Positions 19,947 to 30,009 are shown, counted from the first letter of the stretch. The stretch: DNA of 64,000 nucleotides from Burkholderia cenocepacia (GCF_014211915.1 NZ_CP060039.1:2418001-2482000), one strand, 5' to 3'. Notes: a model not told the origin generated them from the letters alone. Translations and numbers: made by a program.

Positions 19947-21026
19947 ATGAAGCACAGTTTCGAACGGTTGCGGCTCGACGGCGTGTGCCGCAGTTTCACC
20001 AATGCGCAAGGCGCACAGGTCGCCGCGCTGAACGGGCTCGACCTCGAGATCCGGCGCGGCGAATTCATCGCGCTGCTCGGCCCGTCGGGCTGCGGCAAAT
20101 CGACCGCGCTGAATTGCATCGCGGGATTGCAGCCGCTCACGCGCGGCGGCATCTGGCTCGACGACGTGCGCATCGACGTGCTGCCGCCCGAGCGTCGTGG
20201 CTTCGGGATGGTGTTCCAGAACTACGCGCTGTTTCCGCACATGTCGGTGCTCGAGAACGTCGGCTTCGGCCTCAAGATGCGCGGCGTGGCGAAGCACGAA
20301 ACGCGGCGGCGCGCGCAGCAGGCGCTCGAACTCGTGCAGCTCGTCGGTCATGAAGGCAAGCTGCCCGGGCAACTGTCGGGCGGGCAGCAGCAGCGCGTCG
20401 CGATCGCGCGCGCGATCGTGATCGAGCCGCCGCTCGTGCTGATGGACGAGCCGCTGTCGAACCTCGACACCAAGCTGCGCATCGAGATGCGCGCGGAAAT
20501 CCGCCGCATCCACACGCAGCTCGAACGCGCGACGATCTACGTGACGCACGACCAGGACGAGGCACTGTCGATGGCCGACCGCATCGTCGTGATGAAGGAG
20601 GGCGTCGTGCAGCAGGTCGCGTCGCCGAAGGATGTCTACACGCGCCCGCACAATCTGCATGTCGCGCGCTTCATGGGCTATCGCAACGTGCTGGCGTTTA
20701 CGCTCGAAGGGATGGCCGGCGATTACGTGAACGTCACGTCGGGCGGCGTGCGCCTCATCGGCGTGCCGATGGCCGGCTTCGACGCGAAGGAGGTCGTGGT
20801 CGCGCTGCGCCCCGACGACATCGAACGCGCGGAAGCGGGTGCCGACAATGCGTTCGACGCGACCGTCGAGACGGTCGAGTATGGCGGCCGCGATTCGCTG
20901 ATTCGCGCGATCACGCCGTTCGGTTCGATCTGGGCCCGCGTGGCCGGCGAGTTCACGCAAGGCGAGCGCTTGCGGCTGCGCGTGGCGCCCGCGCGCACGC
21001 TCGTCTATGCGGGAGAGGCGCAATGA
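19947..21026 (+). CDS. ABC transporter ATP-binding protein (PotA/UgpC-like)
   Basis: 359 residues. Walker A G-P-S-G-C-G-K-S-T at 45-53, signature L-S-G-G-Q-Q-Q-R near 143, Walker B L-V-L-M-D-E-P near 165 and the H-loop V-T-H-D near 199. A C-terminal TOBE-type regulatory domain (about 240-350) is typical of polyamine and sugar importers. It energises the permeases encoded downstream. GAGGA precedes the ATG. The stop lies about 50 nt before the first permease. Confidence 0.93.
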   Translation: MKHSFERLRLDGVCRSFTNAQGAQVAALNGLDLEIRRGEFIALLGPSGCGKSTALNCIAGLQPLTRGGIWLDDVRIDVLPPERRGFGMVFQNYALFPHMSVLENVGFGLKMRGVAKHETRRRAQQALELVQLVGHEGKLPGQLSGGQQQRVAIARAIVIEPPLVLMDEPLSNLDTKLRIEMRAEIRRIHTQLERATIYVTHDQDEALSMADRIVVMKEGVVQQVASPKDVYTRPHNLHVARFMGYRNVLAFTLEGMAGDYVNVTSGGVRLIGVPMAGFDAKEVVVALRPDDIERAEAGADNAFDATVETVEYGGRDSLIRAITPFGSIWARVAGEFTQGERLRLRVAPARTLVYAGEAQ

Positions 21027-21075
21027 ACGGCCCGCGCAACCCGGCATGCGCGGCGGCATCCCGCCCGGAGGCCGC

Positions 21076-21957
21076 ATGAGCACGCTCGCGACCGGCGGCG
21101 CGACGCGCGACGCGAAAGCCTGGCTCGTCACGCCGGCGCTCGCGTTCATCGCCGCGCTGTTCATCTATCCGTTCGCGTACGGCCTCGTGCTGTCGTTCCA
21201 GCCGACGAACGCGGCGAACGGCGGCGGCGCGCTTGCGAACTACGTGCAGTTCTTCACCGACACCGCGATGTGGCCGACCGTGCTCGTCACGCTGAAGCTC
21301 GCGGTGCCGGCGACGCTGCTCAACGTCGGCATCGCGGTGCCCGTCGCGTTCGCGCTGCGCCGCAACTCGCCGTACCAGAAGTTCGTCACGACGCTGCTCG
21401 TGATTCCGGTCACGCTCGGCACGGTGCTCGTCGCCGACGGGATGCTCACGTATTTCGGGCCGAACGGCTGGTTTCCGCAGGCGCTGCAGGGGCTGCACCT
21501 GTACACCGACGAAGTGCGCCTCACGCACAACTACTGGGGCGTGCTGCTGTCGCTGATCGTGTCGGGTTTTCCGTTCGCGTTCCTGTTGATGCTGTCGTAC
21601 ATCAGCGGCATCGACCCGACCCTCGCGCGCGCGGCCGCCACCCTCGGCGCGAACCCGTGGCAGCAGTTTCGCCAGATCTACCTGCCGCTGCTCGTGCCGG
21701 GGCTCACGATGGCCGCTTGCCTGTCGTTCGTGCAGGCGTTCTCGGTGTTTCCGTCGGCCGTGCTGCTCGGCGCGCCGGCCGGCCCGACCCGCGTGATCTC
21801 GATCGCGGCGGCCGAGGCCGCGTTCGAAAGCTACGACTATTCGCTCGCGTCGGCGATCGCGATCGTGATGGGCTTCGTGCAGTTGCTGGTGGTTGCGTCG
21901 ATGCTCGGCGCGCGCCGCTTCTTCTATACGGGCGCGGTGACGGGAGGCAAGGGCTGA
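21076..21957 (+). CDS. ABC transporter permease (PotB-like)
   Basis: 293 residues with six predicted transmembrane helices. The cytoplasmic EAA-type loop reads A-A-A-T-L-G-A-N-P-W-Q-Q-F-R, which docks on the ATPase. The start at 21076 follows CGGAGG; the open frame extends upstream over the end of the ATPase gene but without a better site. Its TGA overlaps the ATG of the second permease. Confidence 0.92.
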   Translation: MSTLATGGATRDAKAWLVTPALAFIAALFIYPFAYGLVLSFQPTNAANGGGALANYVQFFTDTAMWPTVLVTLKLAVPATLLNVGIAVPVAFALRRNSPYQKFVTTLLVIPVTLGTVLVADGMLTYFGPNGWFPQALQGLHLYTDEVRLTHNYWGVLLSLIVSGFPFAFLLMLSYISGIDPTLARAAATLGANPWQQFRQIYLPLLVPGLTMAACLSFVQAFSVFPSAVLLGAPAGPTRVISIAAAEAAFESYDYSLASAIAIVMGFVQLLVVASMLGARRFFYTGAVTGGKG

Positions 21958-22880
21958 TGGCAACCGACGATCATGCCGCCCGCACGTGGCCGCCGAAGCA
22001 CGACGCACCCGATGCGCGGCCCGTCGATGCAAGGAAACCGCACCGGATGAAAAGCAATCTCGCTGGCCGCGCATGGAAGGCGCTCGTCTGGGGGCTGATG
22101 GCGTTCTTCCTGTTGAACGTGATGCTGCTGATCGCGACCGTCGCGGTGAACTCGGTCGCGACGCGCTGGTTCGGCACGCCGTTGCCGCAGGGCTTCACGT
22201 TGCACTGGTATGCGAAGGCGTGGGACGACTTCCAGCTCGCGAGCGTGCTGTGGGTGACCGTCGAGGTCGTCGGCGCGGTCGTGCTGCTGTCGATCGCGCT
22301 CGGCGTGCCGGCCGCGTATGCGCTCGCGCGCGTGCAGTTCCGCGGCAAGCGCTTCGCGCTGCTGGTGTTCCTGCTGCCGCTGATGGTGCCGCCCGTCACG
22401 TACGGGATTCCGATGGCGACGGTGATGTACAAGATCGGGCTCGCGGGCACGCTGCCGGGCGTGATCCTCGCGAACCTCGTGCCGGCGCTGCCGTTCGTGA
22501 TCCTCGTGATGACGCCGTTCATCGAACAGATCGATCCGAACCTCGAAGCGGCCGCGCGCATCTTCGGCGCGAACACGTGGCGCTATTTCCGCTACGTGCT
22601 GCTGCCGTTGCTGGTGCCCGGCATGCTCGCGGCCGGGCTGCTCGTGCTGGTGCGCACGATCGGGATGTTCGAGCTGACGTTCTTCACCGCGGGCCCGAGC
22701 ACGCAGACGCTCGTCGTCGCGCTGTATTACGCGGTGTTCTCGACCGGCGTGCGAGCGCCGCAGTCGATCGACGCGATGGCGATGATCTACATGGCCATCA
22801 CGCTCGTGTGGGTCGTGATCGCGCTGCAGTTCGTCAGTCCGACGCAGCTCGTGAGCCGCGTGAAGCAGGAGCGGCAATAG
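21957..22880 (+). CDS. ABC transporter permease (PotC-like)
   Basis: 307 residues with an N-terminal cytoplasmic stretch and six predicted transmembrane helices. The EAA loop reads A-A-A-R-I-F-G-A-N-T-W-R-Y-F-R. It is the second half of the heterodimeric permease. The ATG at 21957 overlaps the preceding stop (TGATG) and GGGAGG lies upstream; an alternative start is M-K-S-N-L at 22047, nearer the first helix. Last gene of the importer operon. Confidence 0.9.
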   Translation: MATDDHAARTWPPKHDAPDARPVDARKPHRMKSNLAGRAWKALVWGLMAFFLLNVMLLIATVAVNSVATRWFGTPLPQGFTLHWYAKAWDDFQLASVLWVTVEVVGAVVLLSIALGVPAAYALARVQFRGKRFALLVFLLPLMVPPVTYGIPMATVMYKIGLAGTLPGVILANLVPALPFVILVMTPFIEQIDPNLEAAARIFGANTWRYFRYVLLPLLVPGMLAAGLLVLVRTIGMFELTFFTAGPSTQTLVVALYYAVFSTGVRAPQSIDAMAMIYMAITLVWVVIALQFVSPTQLVSRVKQERQ

Positions 22881-23009
22881 GCGAGAGCATCGCACGATCG
22901 CACCGGGTCGCCAGGCTGTAGGTAGCCGTGCAATTGGTTACAAATGGATACCGCGCACGACACGCGGACGTTGCAGACTACGCGGCGTTCACCCGATCGA
23001 CGGATATCC

Positions 23010-23447
23010 ATGAAGTTTCACACGCTGCTGACACTCGCCGGCGCTTCGACGCTGCTGGCCGCCTGCAATCTGCTTCACGACGGTCCCGGATCGAGCGACG
23101 TCGACGCCGCCGTGCGCCGCGCGCTCGAAGCGGAAAACCACGGCGGGCTGAACGCGCTGTTCGGCCAGCCGTTGCCCGTGTCGGCCGACGTCGTGTCGGC
23201 GAAACCCGACGGCGACTGCAAGAAGCTCGGCGATCGCACGTATTCGTGCGACGTCGTGGTCACGTGGCGCAATGCCGATTACTCGCCGTCGCGCGCGAAC
23301 CTGACCTTCGTGAAGGCGGCCGACGGCGCGTGGCAGACGTCGGGCGTCGACGCGGCGCTCGTGACGGGCACCGCGAAGTCGCTGATCGACCATATCGGCA
23401 AGGCCTGGCCGGGCAATGCGGCGAGTGGCGCGTCGGCGCCGGAGTGA
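23010..23447 (+). CDS. Small lipoprotein, function unknown
   Basis: 145 residues. The N-terminus is a type II signal peptide with the lipobox L-L-A-A-C at 15-19, so the mature protein should be lipid-anchored. The rest is soluble, with two cysteines (D-C-K-K and Y-S-C-D) about a dozen residues apart that could form a disulfide, and a W-R-N-A-D-Y segment. I do not recognise a named family. The start at 23010 is the first residue of the signal peptide; the longer frame upstream is not needed. Confidence 0.8.
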   Translation: MKFHTLLTLAGASTLLAACNLLHDGPGSSDVDAAVRRALEAENHGGLNALFGQPLPVSADVVSAKPDGDCKKLGDRTYSCDVVVTWRNADYSPSRANLTFVKAADGAWQTSGVDAALVTGTAKSLIDHIGKAWPGNAASGASAPE

Positions 23448-23663
23448 CGCGGTGGGCCAGTGACGCGCCGGCCACCGGCAAGCCCTCGTTCCGTTCCTGG
23501 TGCAGACGGCCCCGTTCGTACGGGCCGCGCCGCCCGCTTTTTCGATAAAAGGGCGCAAGCACTTGTCTTATCTCGTTTGACCCCATCCTCGGTATGCGGG
23601 CAGAGTTATAGGGAAAACCCTTATCTCAAGGTATAATTACGGCGAGAGAGAAAGGTCCCAACC

Positions 23664-23876
23664 ATGCCTGAACGTTTCCAAACCCTTGAAAAATTTGTGT
23701 TTTCCCTCGTCGTGATGTCCGCCATCGTGTGCTCGGCCTTCCTTGCGTACGAGCGTCACCCCGAGATCAAGATCGCGCTGCACGAAGGCGAAGCGCTGAT
23801 GCGCGAGAGCGCCAAGTACTCGGTCATCTGCTCGCCGTCCAAGGTCGATCCTTGCGTCGAGATGTCCGCCTACTGA
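23664..23876 (+). CDS. Small single-span membrane protein, conserved hypothetical
   Basis: 70 residues. One predicted transmembrane segment (about 11-28, F-V-F-S-L-V-V-M-S-A-I-V) is followed by a charged region with two cysteines near the end (I-C-S-P and P-C-V-E). GAGAGAAAGG lies upstream of the ATG. No function can be named. It stands alone, and a terminator follows. Confidence 0.7.
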   Translation: MPERFQTLEKFVFSLVVMSAIVCSAFLAYERHPEIKIALHEGEALMRESAKYSVICSPSKVDPCVEMSAY

Positions 23877-24046
23877 GCGGCCTGACTGAGCGACTTTTCC
23901 GCCTTTCGGACTTGCCCTACATCACTGCCGGCCTGAATGCCTTAAAGTCGCGTTCATCAGGTATTCAGAAACCGGCCGCAAGATAGGGCGGACGCACGAA
24001 CCCGTTACGTGCCGAGTCGCTGGCGTAAGCAGCCCCGCATTCAGCC

Positions 24047-24075
24047 GGCCCCGCTTCGAGCAATCGAGCGGGGCC
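24047..24075 (+). terminator. Rho-independent terminator
   Basis: GGCCCCGC-T-TCGA and TCGA-GCGGGGCC form a long stem with one bulge, followed by GTTCTGTT. It separates the small plus-strand gene at 23664 from the minus-strand dehydrogenase and may serve both. Confidence 0.75.
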
Positions 24076-24091
24076 GTTCTGTTGGTGCGTG

Positions 24092-25057
24092 TCACACGAC
24101 GTGCCGCGGTTCACCACCGACGAACGCGGCGATGTTGTCCACGAGCTGATCGGCGAGCGCCTGCATCGCCTCGTCGCTCGCCCACGCGACGTGCGGCGTC
24201 AGGATGAACGCCGGATGCGACAGGATCGCGTGAAACGGATGCGCGGCCGGCAACGGCTCCTGCGTGACCACGTCGAACCCCGCGCCCGCGATCTGCCCCG
24301 ACTGCAACGCATCGACGAGTGCGCTTTCGTCCACGAGCCCGCCGCGCGCGGTATTGATCAGCAGCGGCCGGCGCGCCATCCGCGCAAACGCGTGTGCGTC
24401 GATCAGGTGCCGAGTGGCCGGCGTGAGCGGGCAGTGCAGCGTGATCACGTCGCTGTCGCGCAGCAGCGTGTCGAGCGGCGCATGACCGTCGCCCGATGTG
24501 TCGCCGTGCGCCGCGAACAGCACCCGCATGTCGAGCGCACGCGCGATGGCGGCCACCGCGCGCCCGAGCACGCCGTCGCCGACGATCCCGAGCGTCGAAC
24601 CGGCCAGGTCGCGAATCGGGTGGTCGAAGAAGCAGAACTGCCCGCTGTCGAGCCAGCGCCCCGCGCGCACCGCGTCGCGATAAGCGACGAGGCTGCGCCG
24701 CAGCGCGAAGATCAGCGCGAACGTATGCTCGGGCACCGTGCGCACCGCATAGCCGCGAATATTGCTCACGACGATCCCGCGTGCCGCACAGGTATCGAGA
24801 TCGACGATGTCCGTGCCGGTCGCCGCGATCGCGATCATCCGCAACGGCCGCGCGGCGGCGAGGGCCGCCGCGTCGAGCCGCACCTTGTTGGTCACGACGA
24901 TGTCCGCGTCGCGGATGCGCGCCGCGACCTCGTGCGCGGCTGTCCGGTCGAATATCTGCACTACGTGCGGGAACGGAAACGGCTTCAGCCCGGTCTGCGG
25001 CGACAGCGTCGCGCGGTCGAGGAACACGATCTTCGCGGGAGCGGAAACGGAAAACAT
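24092..25057 (-). CDS. D-2-hydroxyacid dehydrogenase family protein
   Basis: 321 residues. NAD(P)-binding motif G-D-G-V-L-G (160-165). The catalytic arginine is in N-T-A-R-G-G (R238), the glutamate in T-Q-E-P-L (E267) and the histidine in T-P-H-V-A-W (H289), a complete set for the glycerate/hydroxypyruvate-reductase-like branch. It interconverts a 2-oxoacid and a D-2-hydroxyacid in the cytoplasm. The ATG at 25057 matches the family start. It is divergent from the CoA-transferase gene and probably belongs to the same catabolic neighbourhood. Confidence 0.9.
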   Translation of the reverse strand: MFSVSAPAKIVFLDRATLSPQTGLKPFPFPHVVQIFDRTAAHEVAARIRDADIVVTNKVRLDAAALAAARPLRMIAIAATGTDIVDLDTCAARGIVVSNIRGYAVRTVPEHTFALIFALRRSLVAYRDAVRAGRWLDSGQFCFFDHPIRDLAGSTLGIVGDGVLGRAVAAIARALDMRVLFAAHGDTSGDGHAPLDTLLRDSDVITLHCPLTPATRHLIDAHAFARMARRPLLINTARGGLVDESALVDALQSGQIAGAGFDVVTQEPLPAAHPFHAILSHPAFILTPHVAWASDEAMQALADQLVDNIAAFVGGEPRHVV

Positions 25058-25316
25058 GGCGGGTCTCGCTGGCAGGCGCCCGGTGGCGCGGAACGGCTTC
25101 GATTCTGCCGGCGGCGCGTGCGCCATCGTTTGATCGTTGCGCGAGCGGGCTTTCCTGCAAGGAAAGGCAGAGGCTCGCTACGTGATCGACACCATGCTCG
25201 CACCGACGACCGACTTTCCGTTTCGGAAAGGCGGGTTGAGCATCGATCGATTTTCGCCGGGCGCGAACGCCGTCATGATCGCCGTCATCGACAACACGCT
25301 TTCATCGGAGACAGTC

Positions 25317-26506
25317 ATGACACGCCCCTGGACGGCATCCGCGTGCTGGAGCTTGGCCAACTGATCGCCGGGCCGTTCGCGGGCCGGATGCTCGCCGAAT
25401 TCGGCGCGGAGGTCATCAAGGTCGAGCCGCCGGGCGTCGGCGATCCGCTGCGCAAATGGCGGCTGCTGCACGACGGCACGTCGGTCTGGTGGGCCGCGCA
25501 GTCGCGCAACAAGACCTCGCTCACGCTCGACCTGCGCACGCCCGAAGGGCAGGACGTCGTGCGCCGCCTCGTCGCCGACACCGACGTGCTGATCGAAAAC
25601 TTCCGGCCCGGCACGCTCGAAGGCTGGGGGCTCGGCTGGGACGCACTGTCCGCAATCAATCCGGGGCTCGTGATGCTGCGCGTGTCGGGCTTCGGGCAGA
25701 CGGGCCCGTATCGCGACCGGCCCGGCTTCGGCGTGATCGCCGAGGCGATGGGCGGCCTGCGCCACCTGACCGGCGAACCGGGCCGCACGCCGGTGCGCGT
25801 CGGCATCTCGCTCGGCGATTCGCTGTCGGCGCTGCACGGCGTGATCGGCGTGCTGCTGGCGTTGCGGCATCGCGAGCAGCAGGGCGGCAAGGGGCAGGTC
25901 GTCGACGTCGCGCTGTACGAATCGGTGTTCAACATGATGGAAAGCCTGCTGCCCGAATATGCGGCGTTCGGCGCGGTGCGCGAGCCGGCCGGCAGCAGCC
26001 TGCCGGGCATCGCGCCGACCAACGCGTACCGTTGCCGCGACGGCAAGTACGCGCTGATCGCCGGCAACGGCGACAGCATCTTCCGGCGCCTGATGGAACT
26101 GATCGGTCGCCCCGATCTGGGCAACGATCCGGCGCTCGCCCACAACGACGGGCGCGTCGCGCAGGTCGCGCGCATCGATGCGGCGATCGGCGAATGGAGC
26201 GCCCGCCACGACCTCGACGACGTGCTCGCCGCGCTGAACGACGCGCGCATTCCGTCCGGACGCATCTACGACGTAGCCGACATCGCGGCCGACCCGCACT
26301 ACCGTGCGCGCGACATGATCGTCGACGCCGCGCTGCCCGACGGCACGCCCGTGCTGGTGCCGGGCATCGTGCCGAAACTCGACGCGACGCCCGGGCGCAT
26401 CGAGCGGCCGGCGCCCGCGCTCGGCGCCGATACCGATGCGGTACTCGAATCGCTCGGCATCGATGCGGCGACGCGCGACGACTGGCGTACGCGCGGCGTG
26501 ATCTGA
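25317..26506 (+). CDS. CaiB/BaiF-family CoA-transferase with apparent 1-nt frameshift at codon 4
   Basis: About 395 residues of class III CoA-transferase: P-L-D-G-I-R-V-L-E-L-G-Q-L-I-A-G-P-F, then E-N-F-R-P-G-T-L-E, S-G-F-G-Q-T-G-P-Y and V-D-V-A-L-Y-E-S-V-F. The family transfers CoA between carboxylic acids. The only well-placed start, ATG 25317 six bases after GGAGA, leads into the wrong frame after M-T-R-P. The conserved frame has no ATG, GTG or TTG for more than 50 codons upstream. One extra base in the CCCC run (25325-25328) would join them as M-T-R-P-L-D-G. The catalytic Asp position of formyl-CoA transferase seems to be Glu here (Y-E-S-V), by eye. The HMG-CoA-lyase-like gene follows after 21 nt. 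Confidence 0.8.
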
Positions 26507-26527
26507 AACAACCATCGGGACGAACCC

Positions 26528-27490
26528 ATGAACCGGCATCCGCAACGACTCCATATCCACGAAGTCGCGACCCGCGACGGTTTCCAGAACGAGGCCGCGT
26601 TCGTCGACACCGACGACAAGATCGCGCTCGTCGACGCGCTGAGCGCCTGCGGCTACGCGAAGATCGAGGTCACGTCGTTCACGTCGCCGAAGGCAATTCC
26701 CGCGCTGCGCGACGCGGAAGCCGTGATGCACGGCATCGTGCGCGCGCCGGGCGTCGTCTATACGGTGCTCGTGCCGAACGTGCGCGGCGCCGAGCGCGCG
26801 CTGTCATGCGGCGTCGACGAGGTGAACCTCGTGATGTCGATGAGCGAGAGCCACAACCGCGCGAACCTGCGGATGACGCGCGAGCAGTCGTTCGCGCAGT
26901 TGCGCGACGTGATCGACACGGTGCGCGGCACGGGTGTCGCGATCAACGTGTCGCTGTCGACCGCGATGGGCTGCCCGATGGAAGGCGACGTGTCGGCAGA
27001 AACGGTGCTCGCGTGGATGCAGCGCTTCGCGGATCTCGGCGTGCACGGCTTCACGCTGTGCGACACGACCGGCATGGCGTTTCCGTCGCAAGTGCGCAAT
27101 CTGTCGCGCCGCGCACGCGAGCGCTTCGGCGCGTTGCAGCTCACGCTGCACTTCCACAACACGCGCGGGATGGCGCTTGCCAACACGCTCGCGGCGCTCG
27201 ACGCCGGCATCGACCGCTTCGACGCGTCGCTCGGCGGGCTCGGCGGCTGCCCGTATGCGCCGGGTGCGACCGGCAACGCGTGCACCGAGGAACTGGTGCA
27301 CATGCTCGAGCTCGACGGCTACGATACGGGCATCGATCTGGCGGCCGTGCTCGCCGCATCGGCGCGGCTGCCCGCGCTGATCGGGCACGACGTGCCGAGC
27401 CAGATCCTGAAGGCCGGCCTCCGCTCCGACCTTCATCCGCCGCCGCGCGCCGACGCCGGCGACATGCCCGCGCAACGCGCTTTCTCGTGA
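26528..27490 (+). CDS. Hydroxymethylglutaryl-CoA lyase-like protein
   Basis: 320 residues, HMGL-like TIM barrel. The opening E-V-A-T-R-D-G-F-Q-N-E is the metal and substrate site; later come L-H-F-H-N-T-R-G (metal histidines) and G-L-G-G-C-P-Y-A-P-G-A-T-G-N, with the catalytic cysteine of HMG-CoA lyases. The enzyme cleaves (S)-HMG-CoA to acetoacetate and acetyl-CoA, or a related 3-hydroxyacyl-CoA. The adjacent CoA-transferase would activate the free acid, so together they fit degradation of a branched or hydroxylated dicarboxylate. That pathway is inference. Confidence 0.88.
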   Translation: MNRHPQRLHIHEVATRDGFQNEAAFVDTDDKIALVDALSACGYAKIEVTSFTSPKAIPALRDAEAVMHGIVRAPGVVYTVLVPNVRGAERALSCGVDEVNLVMSMSESHNRANLRMTREQSFAQLRDVIDTVRGTGVAINVSLSTAMGCPMEGDVSAETVLAWMQRFADLGVHGFTLCDTTGMAFPSQVRNLSRRARERFGALQLTLHFHNTRGMALANTLAALDAGIDRFDASLGGLGGCPYAPGATGNACTEELVHMLELDGYDTGIDLAAVLAASARLPALIGHDVPSQILKAGLRSDLHPPPRADAGDMPAQRAFS

Positions 27491-27524
27491 ATCGTGAACC
27501 CCAACAGAAACAGGAGCGAATTCC

Positions 27525-27908
27525 ATGACGCTGATCGACCATCTCGATCATCTCGTGCTGACCTGCGTCGATCCGGAACGGACGAAGCATTTCTACACCG
27601 AGGTGCTGCAGATGCAGCTCGAAACCTTCGGCGCGGGCCGGCTCGCGTTCCGTTTCGGCAACCAGAAGATCAACCTCCACGTGCGCGGCGCGGAATTCGA
27701 GCCGAAAGCGCATGTGCCGGTGCCGGGCGCGCTCGACCTGTGCTTCATCGCGTCGGTTCCGCTCGACGACGTGATCGCGCACCTGCGACGCGTCGACTGG
27801 CCGATCGTGGAAGGGCCCGTCGAACGCACGGGCGCGACGCAGAAAATCCGCTCGGTCTACGTGCGCGATCCCGACCTGAACCTGATCGAAATCTCCGAGC
27901 TGATCTGA
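27525..27908 (+). CDS. VOC-family (glyoxalase/bleomycin resistance-like) protein
   Basis: 127 residues, one vicinal-oxygen-chelate module pair: I-D-H-L-D-H-L-V-L-T-C at the start, F-Y-T-E-V-L-Q-M, and R-D-P-D-L-N-L-I-E-I-S at the end, giving the usual H and E metal ligands. The substrate is unknown. AGGAGCG precedes the ATG and the gene lies 34 bp after the lyase, so it is probably co-transcribed. Confidence 0.88.
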   Translation: MTLIDHLDHLVLTCVDPERTKHFYTEVLQMQLETFGAGRLAFRFGNQKINLHVRGAEFEPKAHVPVPGALDLCFIASVPLDDVIAHLRRVDWPIVEGPVERTGATQKIRSVYVRDPDLNLIEISELI

Positions 27909-28134
27909 CGTGCCGGGTGCAGTCGCCCGCGCGGGCACCCGCACGCTGCGCGCCCGGCGCCACAGTCCTTCGCCGAAAGCGGACAGGCACGCGCCGCGCC
28001 CGCCGATTCCGGATAGCCGTGCGCGACCGCACTGCGGATAATGGCGCAACGGCGTCGGCCCGGCCGCCGCCTTCGCCGCGCGCACGGCGCCAACCCGCCG
28101 CGCGCATCCGCAACCTGATCCGGGCGATTCCCCA

Positions 28135-28962
28135 ATGACGATCCTCTATCGCGGCATGGACCGCGCGGCGCTCGACGCCGCGTACCTGAACACGAAGGCT
28201 GTTCCCGATTTCCCCGCGTTGCTCGCGTCATGCCAGGCGCGCAGCGCGGCGCTGTATGCCGCGACGCCCGGCCGCCGCGACCTGCGCTACGGCGCGCAAC
28301 CCGCGCAGCGATTCGACTGGCTGCCGTGCGGGCGGCGCGATGCGCCGCTGTTCGTGTTCATCCACGGCGGCTACTGGCAGCACTGCACGAAAGAGGATTT
28401 CGCGTATGCGGCGAGCGGGCCGCTCGCGCGCGGCTACGACGTCGTGCTCGCCGAATACACGCTCGCGCCGGTCGCGACGATGACCGATATCGTCGGCGAG
28501 ATCGGCGCGCTGCTCGACCATCTCGCGGCCGACCGCGACGGCCTCGGGATCGCGGGGCGGCCGATTCATCTGAGCGGCCACTCCGCGGGCGGCCATCTGA
28601 CGGCGATGCACCGCGCACATCCGGCCGTCGCATCGGCGCTTGCGATCAGCCCGCTCGTCGATCTCGAACCGATCGCGCTGTGCTGCCTGAACGACAAACT
28701 GCAGCTCACCGCACACGAGGTCGACGCATACAGTCCGCTGCATCACATCGAGCCCGGCGCCCCGACCGTCGTGGCGGTCGGCGATGCGGAACTGCCCGAA
28801 CTCATCCGGCAGGCAGACGAATACGCGACGGCGTGCGAAGCCGCCGGCGAGCGAATCGCCCGCACGTGGCTGCCCGGCATGCAGCACTTCGCGGTGCTCG
28901 ACGATCTCGCGACGCCCGACGGCGCGATGCTCGCCGCATTGCACGCGATCGCGCCGCGCTAG
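28135..28962 (+). CDS. Alpha/beta hydrolase, arylformamidase-like
   Basis: 275 residues. The oxyanion motif H-G-G-Y-W (77-81) and the nucleophile elbow G-H-S-A-G-G-H (S150) are those of the kynurenine formamidase/hormone-sensitive-lipase-like group; a late M-Q-H-F-A supplies the histidine. It may hydrolyse an N-formyl or ester compound; no tryptophan genes are nearby, so a role in kynurenine metabolism is not supported. The frame starts at 28135, 226 bp after the VOC gene. Confidence 0.85.
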   Translation: MTILYRGMDRAALDAAYLNTKAVPDFPALLASCQARSAALYAATPGRRDLRYGAQPAQRFDWLPCGRRDAPLFVFIHGGYWQHCTKEDFAYAASGPLARGYDVVLAEYTLAPVATMTDIVGEIGALLDHLAADRDGLGIAGRPIHLSGHSAGGHLTAMHRAHPAVASALAISPLVDLEPIALCCLNDKLQLTAHEVDAYSPLHHIEPGAPTVVAVGDAELPELIRQADEYATACEAAGERIARTWLPGMQHFAVLDDLATPDGAMLAALHAIAPR

Positions 28963-29057
28963 CCGCGCCGTATCGCGCGCGCATGGCCGGGCGTATGATC
29001 GGCGTCAGGCCGGCGCGATGACGGCGTACCCCGCACGGCCTTCCAGGACCCCACGAC

Positions 29058-29951
29058 ATGGTGAACCCGCTTCATTTCGATCTGCAGTCGCTGCGCGTGT
29101 TCGCGCTCGTCGCCGAGCACGGCAGTCTGACGAAGGCCGCCGAACACGGCCAGCTCACGTTGTCCGCGGTCAGCAAGCGCATCGCCGAACTCGAAAGCGT
29201 GACCGGCAGCGCACTCTTCGTCCGGCATGCGCGCGGTGTCGAGCTGACGCCCGCGGGCCGCGCGCTGCTCGATCATGCGGCGAAGGTGATCGAACAGGTC
29301 AACCGGATGGCGCACGAGATGAGCGACTACGTCGCCGGCGTGCGCGGCCATATCCACGTCTGGACCAACACGTCCGCGATCGTCCAGTTCCTGCCCGCCG
29401 ATCTCGCCGCGTTCCTCACCGACAACCCCGGCATCAAGGTCAGCCTCGAGGAGCGGCTGAGTCACGAGATCGTCGACGCGCTCGCGTCGGGCAAGGCCGA
29501 TCTCGGCGTATTCGCCGACAACGTGCCGGCGCCCGGCATCGAACGGCGGCTGTACCGGCGCGACGAGCTCGTGCTGCTCGTGCCACGCACGCACCGGTTC
29601 GCCGCGCGCGAGCGCATCCGCTTCGCGGATACGCTCGACGAGGACTACGTGGGCTTGAGCGACGGCAGTTCGCTGCTCGCGCGGATGACCGACGCGGCGT
29701 TCGCGGCCGAGCGCTCGCTGAAGCTGCGAATCCAGGTATCGAATTTCGACGGGGTGAGCCGGATGATCGAGGCCGGACTCGGCATCGGCGTGCTGCCGCG
29801 CGATGCGGTGACCGGCGAGCGCGCGGCGCGGCTCGGTGTCGTGACGCTCGACGACGCGTGGGCGACGCGCACGCTGTGGGTCGGCGTGAAGGCGGGCAGC
29901 GTGCTGACGACCGACGTCGCGAAGCTGTTCGATTTCATGTCGGCGCGGTGA
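29058..29951 (+). CDS. LysR-family transcriptional regulator
   Basis: 297 residues. The N-terminal helix-turn-helix (about 8-66) reads L-R-V-F-A-L-V-A-E-H-G-S-L-T-K-A-A, followed by a substrate-binding effector domain (about 93-290). It lies between the catabolic cluster and a convergent MFS permease gene, so it probably regulates one of them in response to the pathway substrate. That link is inference. Confidence 0.9.
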   Translation: MVNPLHFDLQSLRVFALVAEHGSLTKAAEHGQLTLSAVSKRIAELESVTGSALFVRHARGVELTPAGRALLDHAAKVIEQVNRMAHEMSDYVAGVRGHIHVWTNTSAIVQFLPADLAAFLTDNPGIKVSLEERLSHEIVDALASGKADLGVFADNVPAPGIERRLYRRDELVLLVPRTHRFAARERIRFADTLDEDYVGLSDGSSLLARMTDAAFAAERSLKLRIQVSNFDGVSRMIEAGLGIGVLPRDAVTGERAARLGVVTLDDAWATRTLWVGVKAGSVLTTDVAKLFDFMSAR

Positions 29952-30009
29952 ATGCGATGGAACGCGACGCACGGGGTGCGGCTCCGCACGCCGCGTGCCG
30001 ATCGCCGCG

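Noticed and set aside
28135..28962. Kynurenine formamidase (kynB) assignment
   Set aside because: H-G-G-Y-W fits the fold, but there are no kynurenine pathway neighbours, so only an arylformamidase-like call is made.
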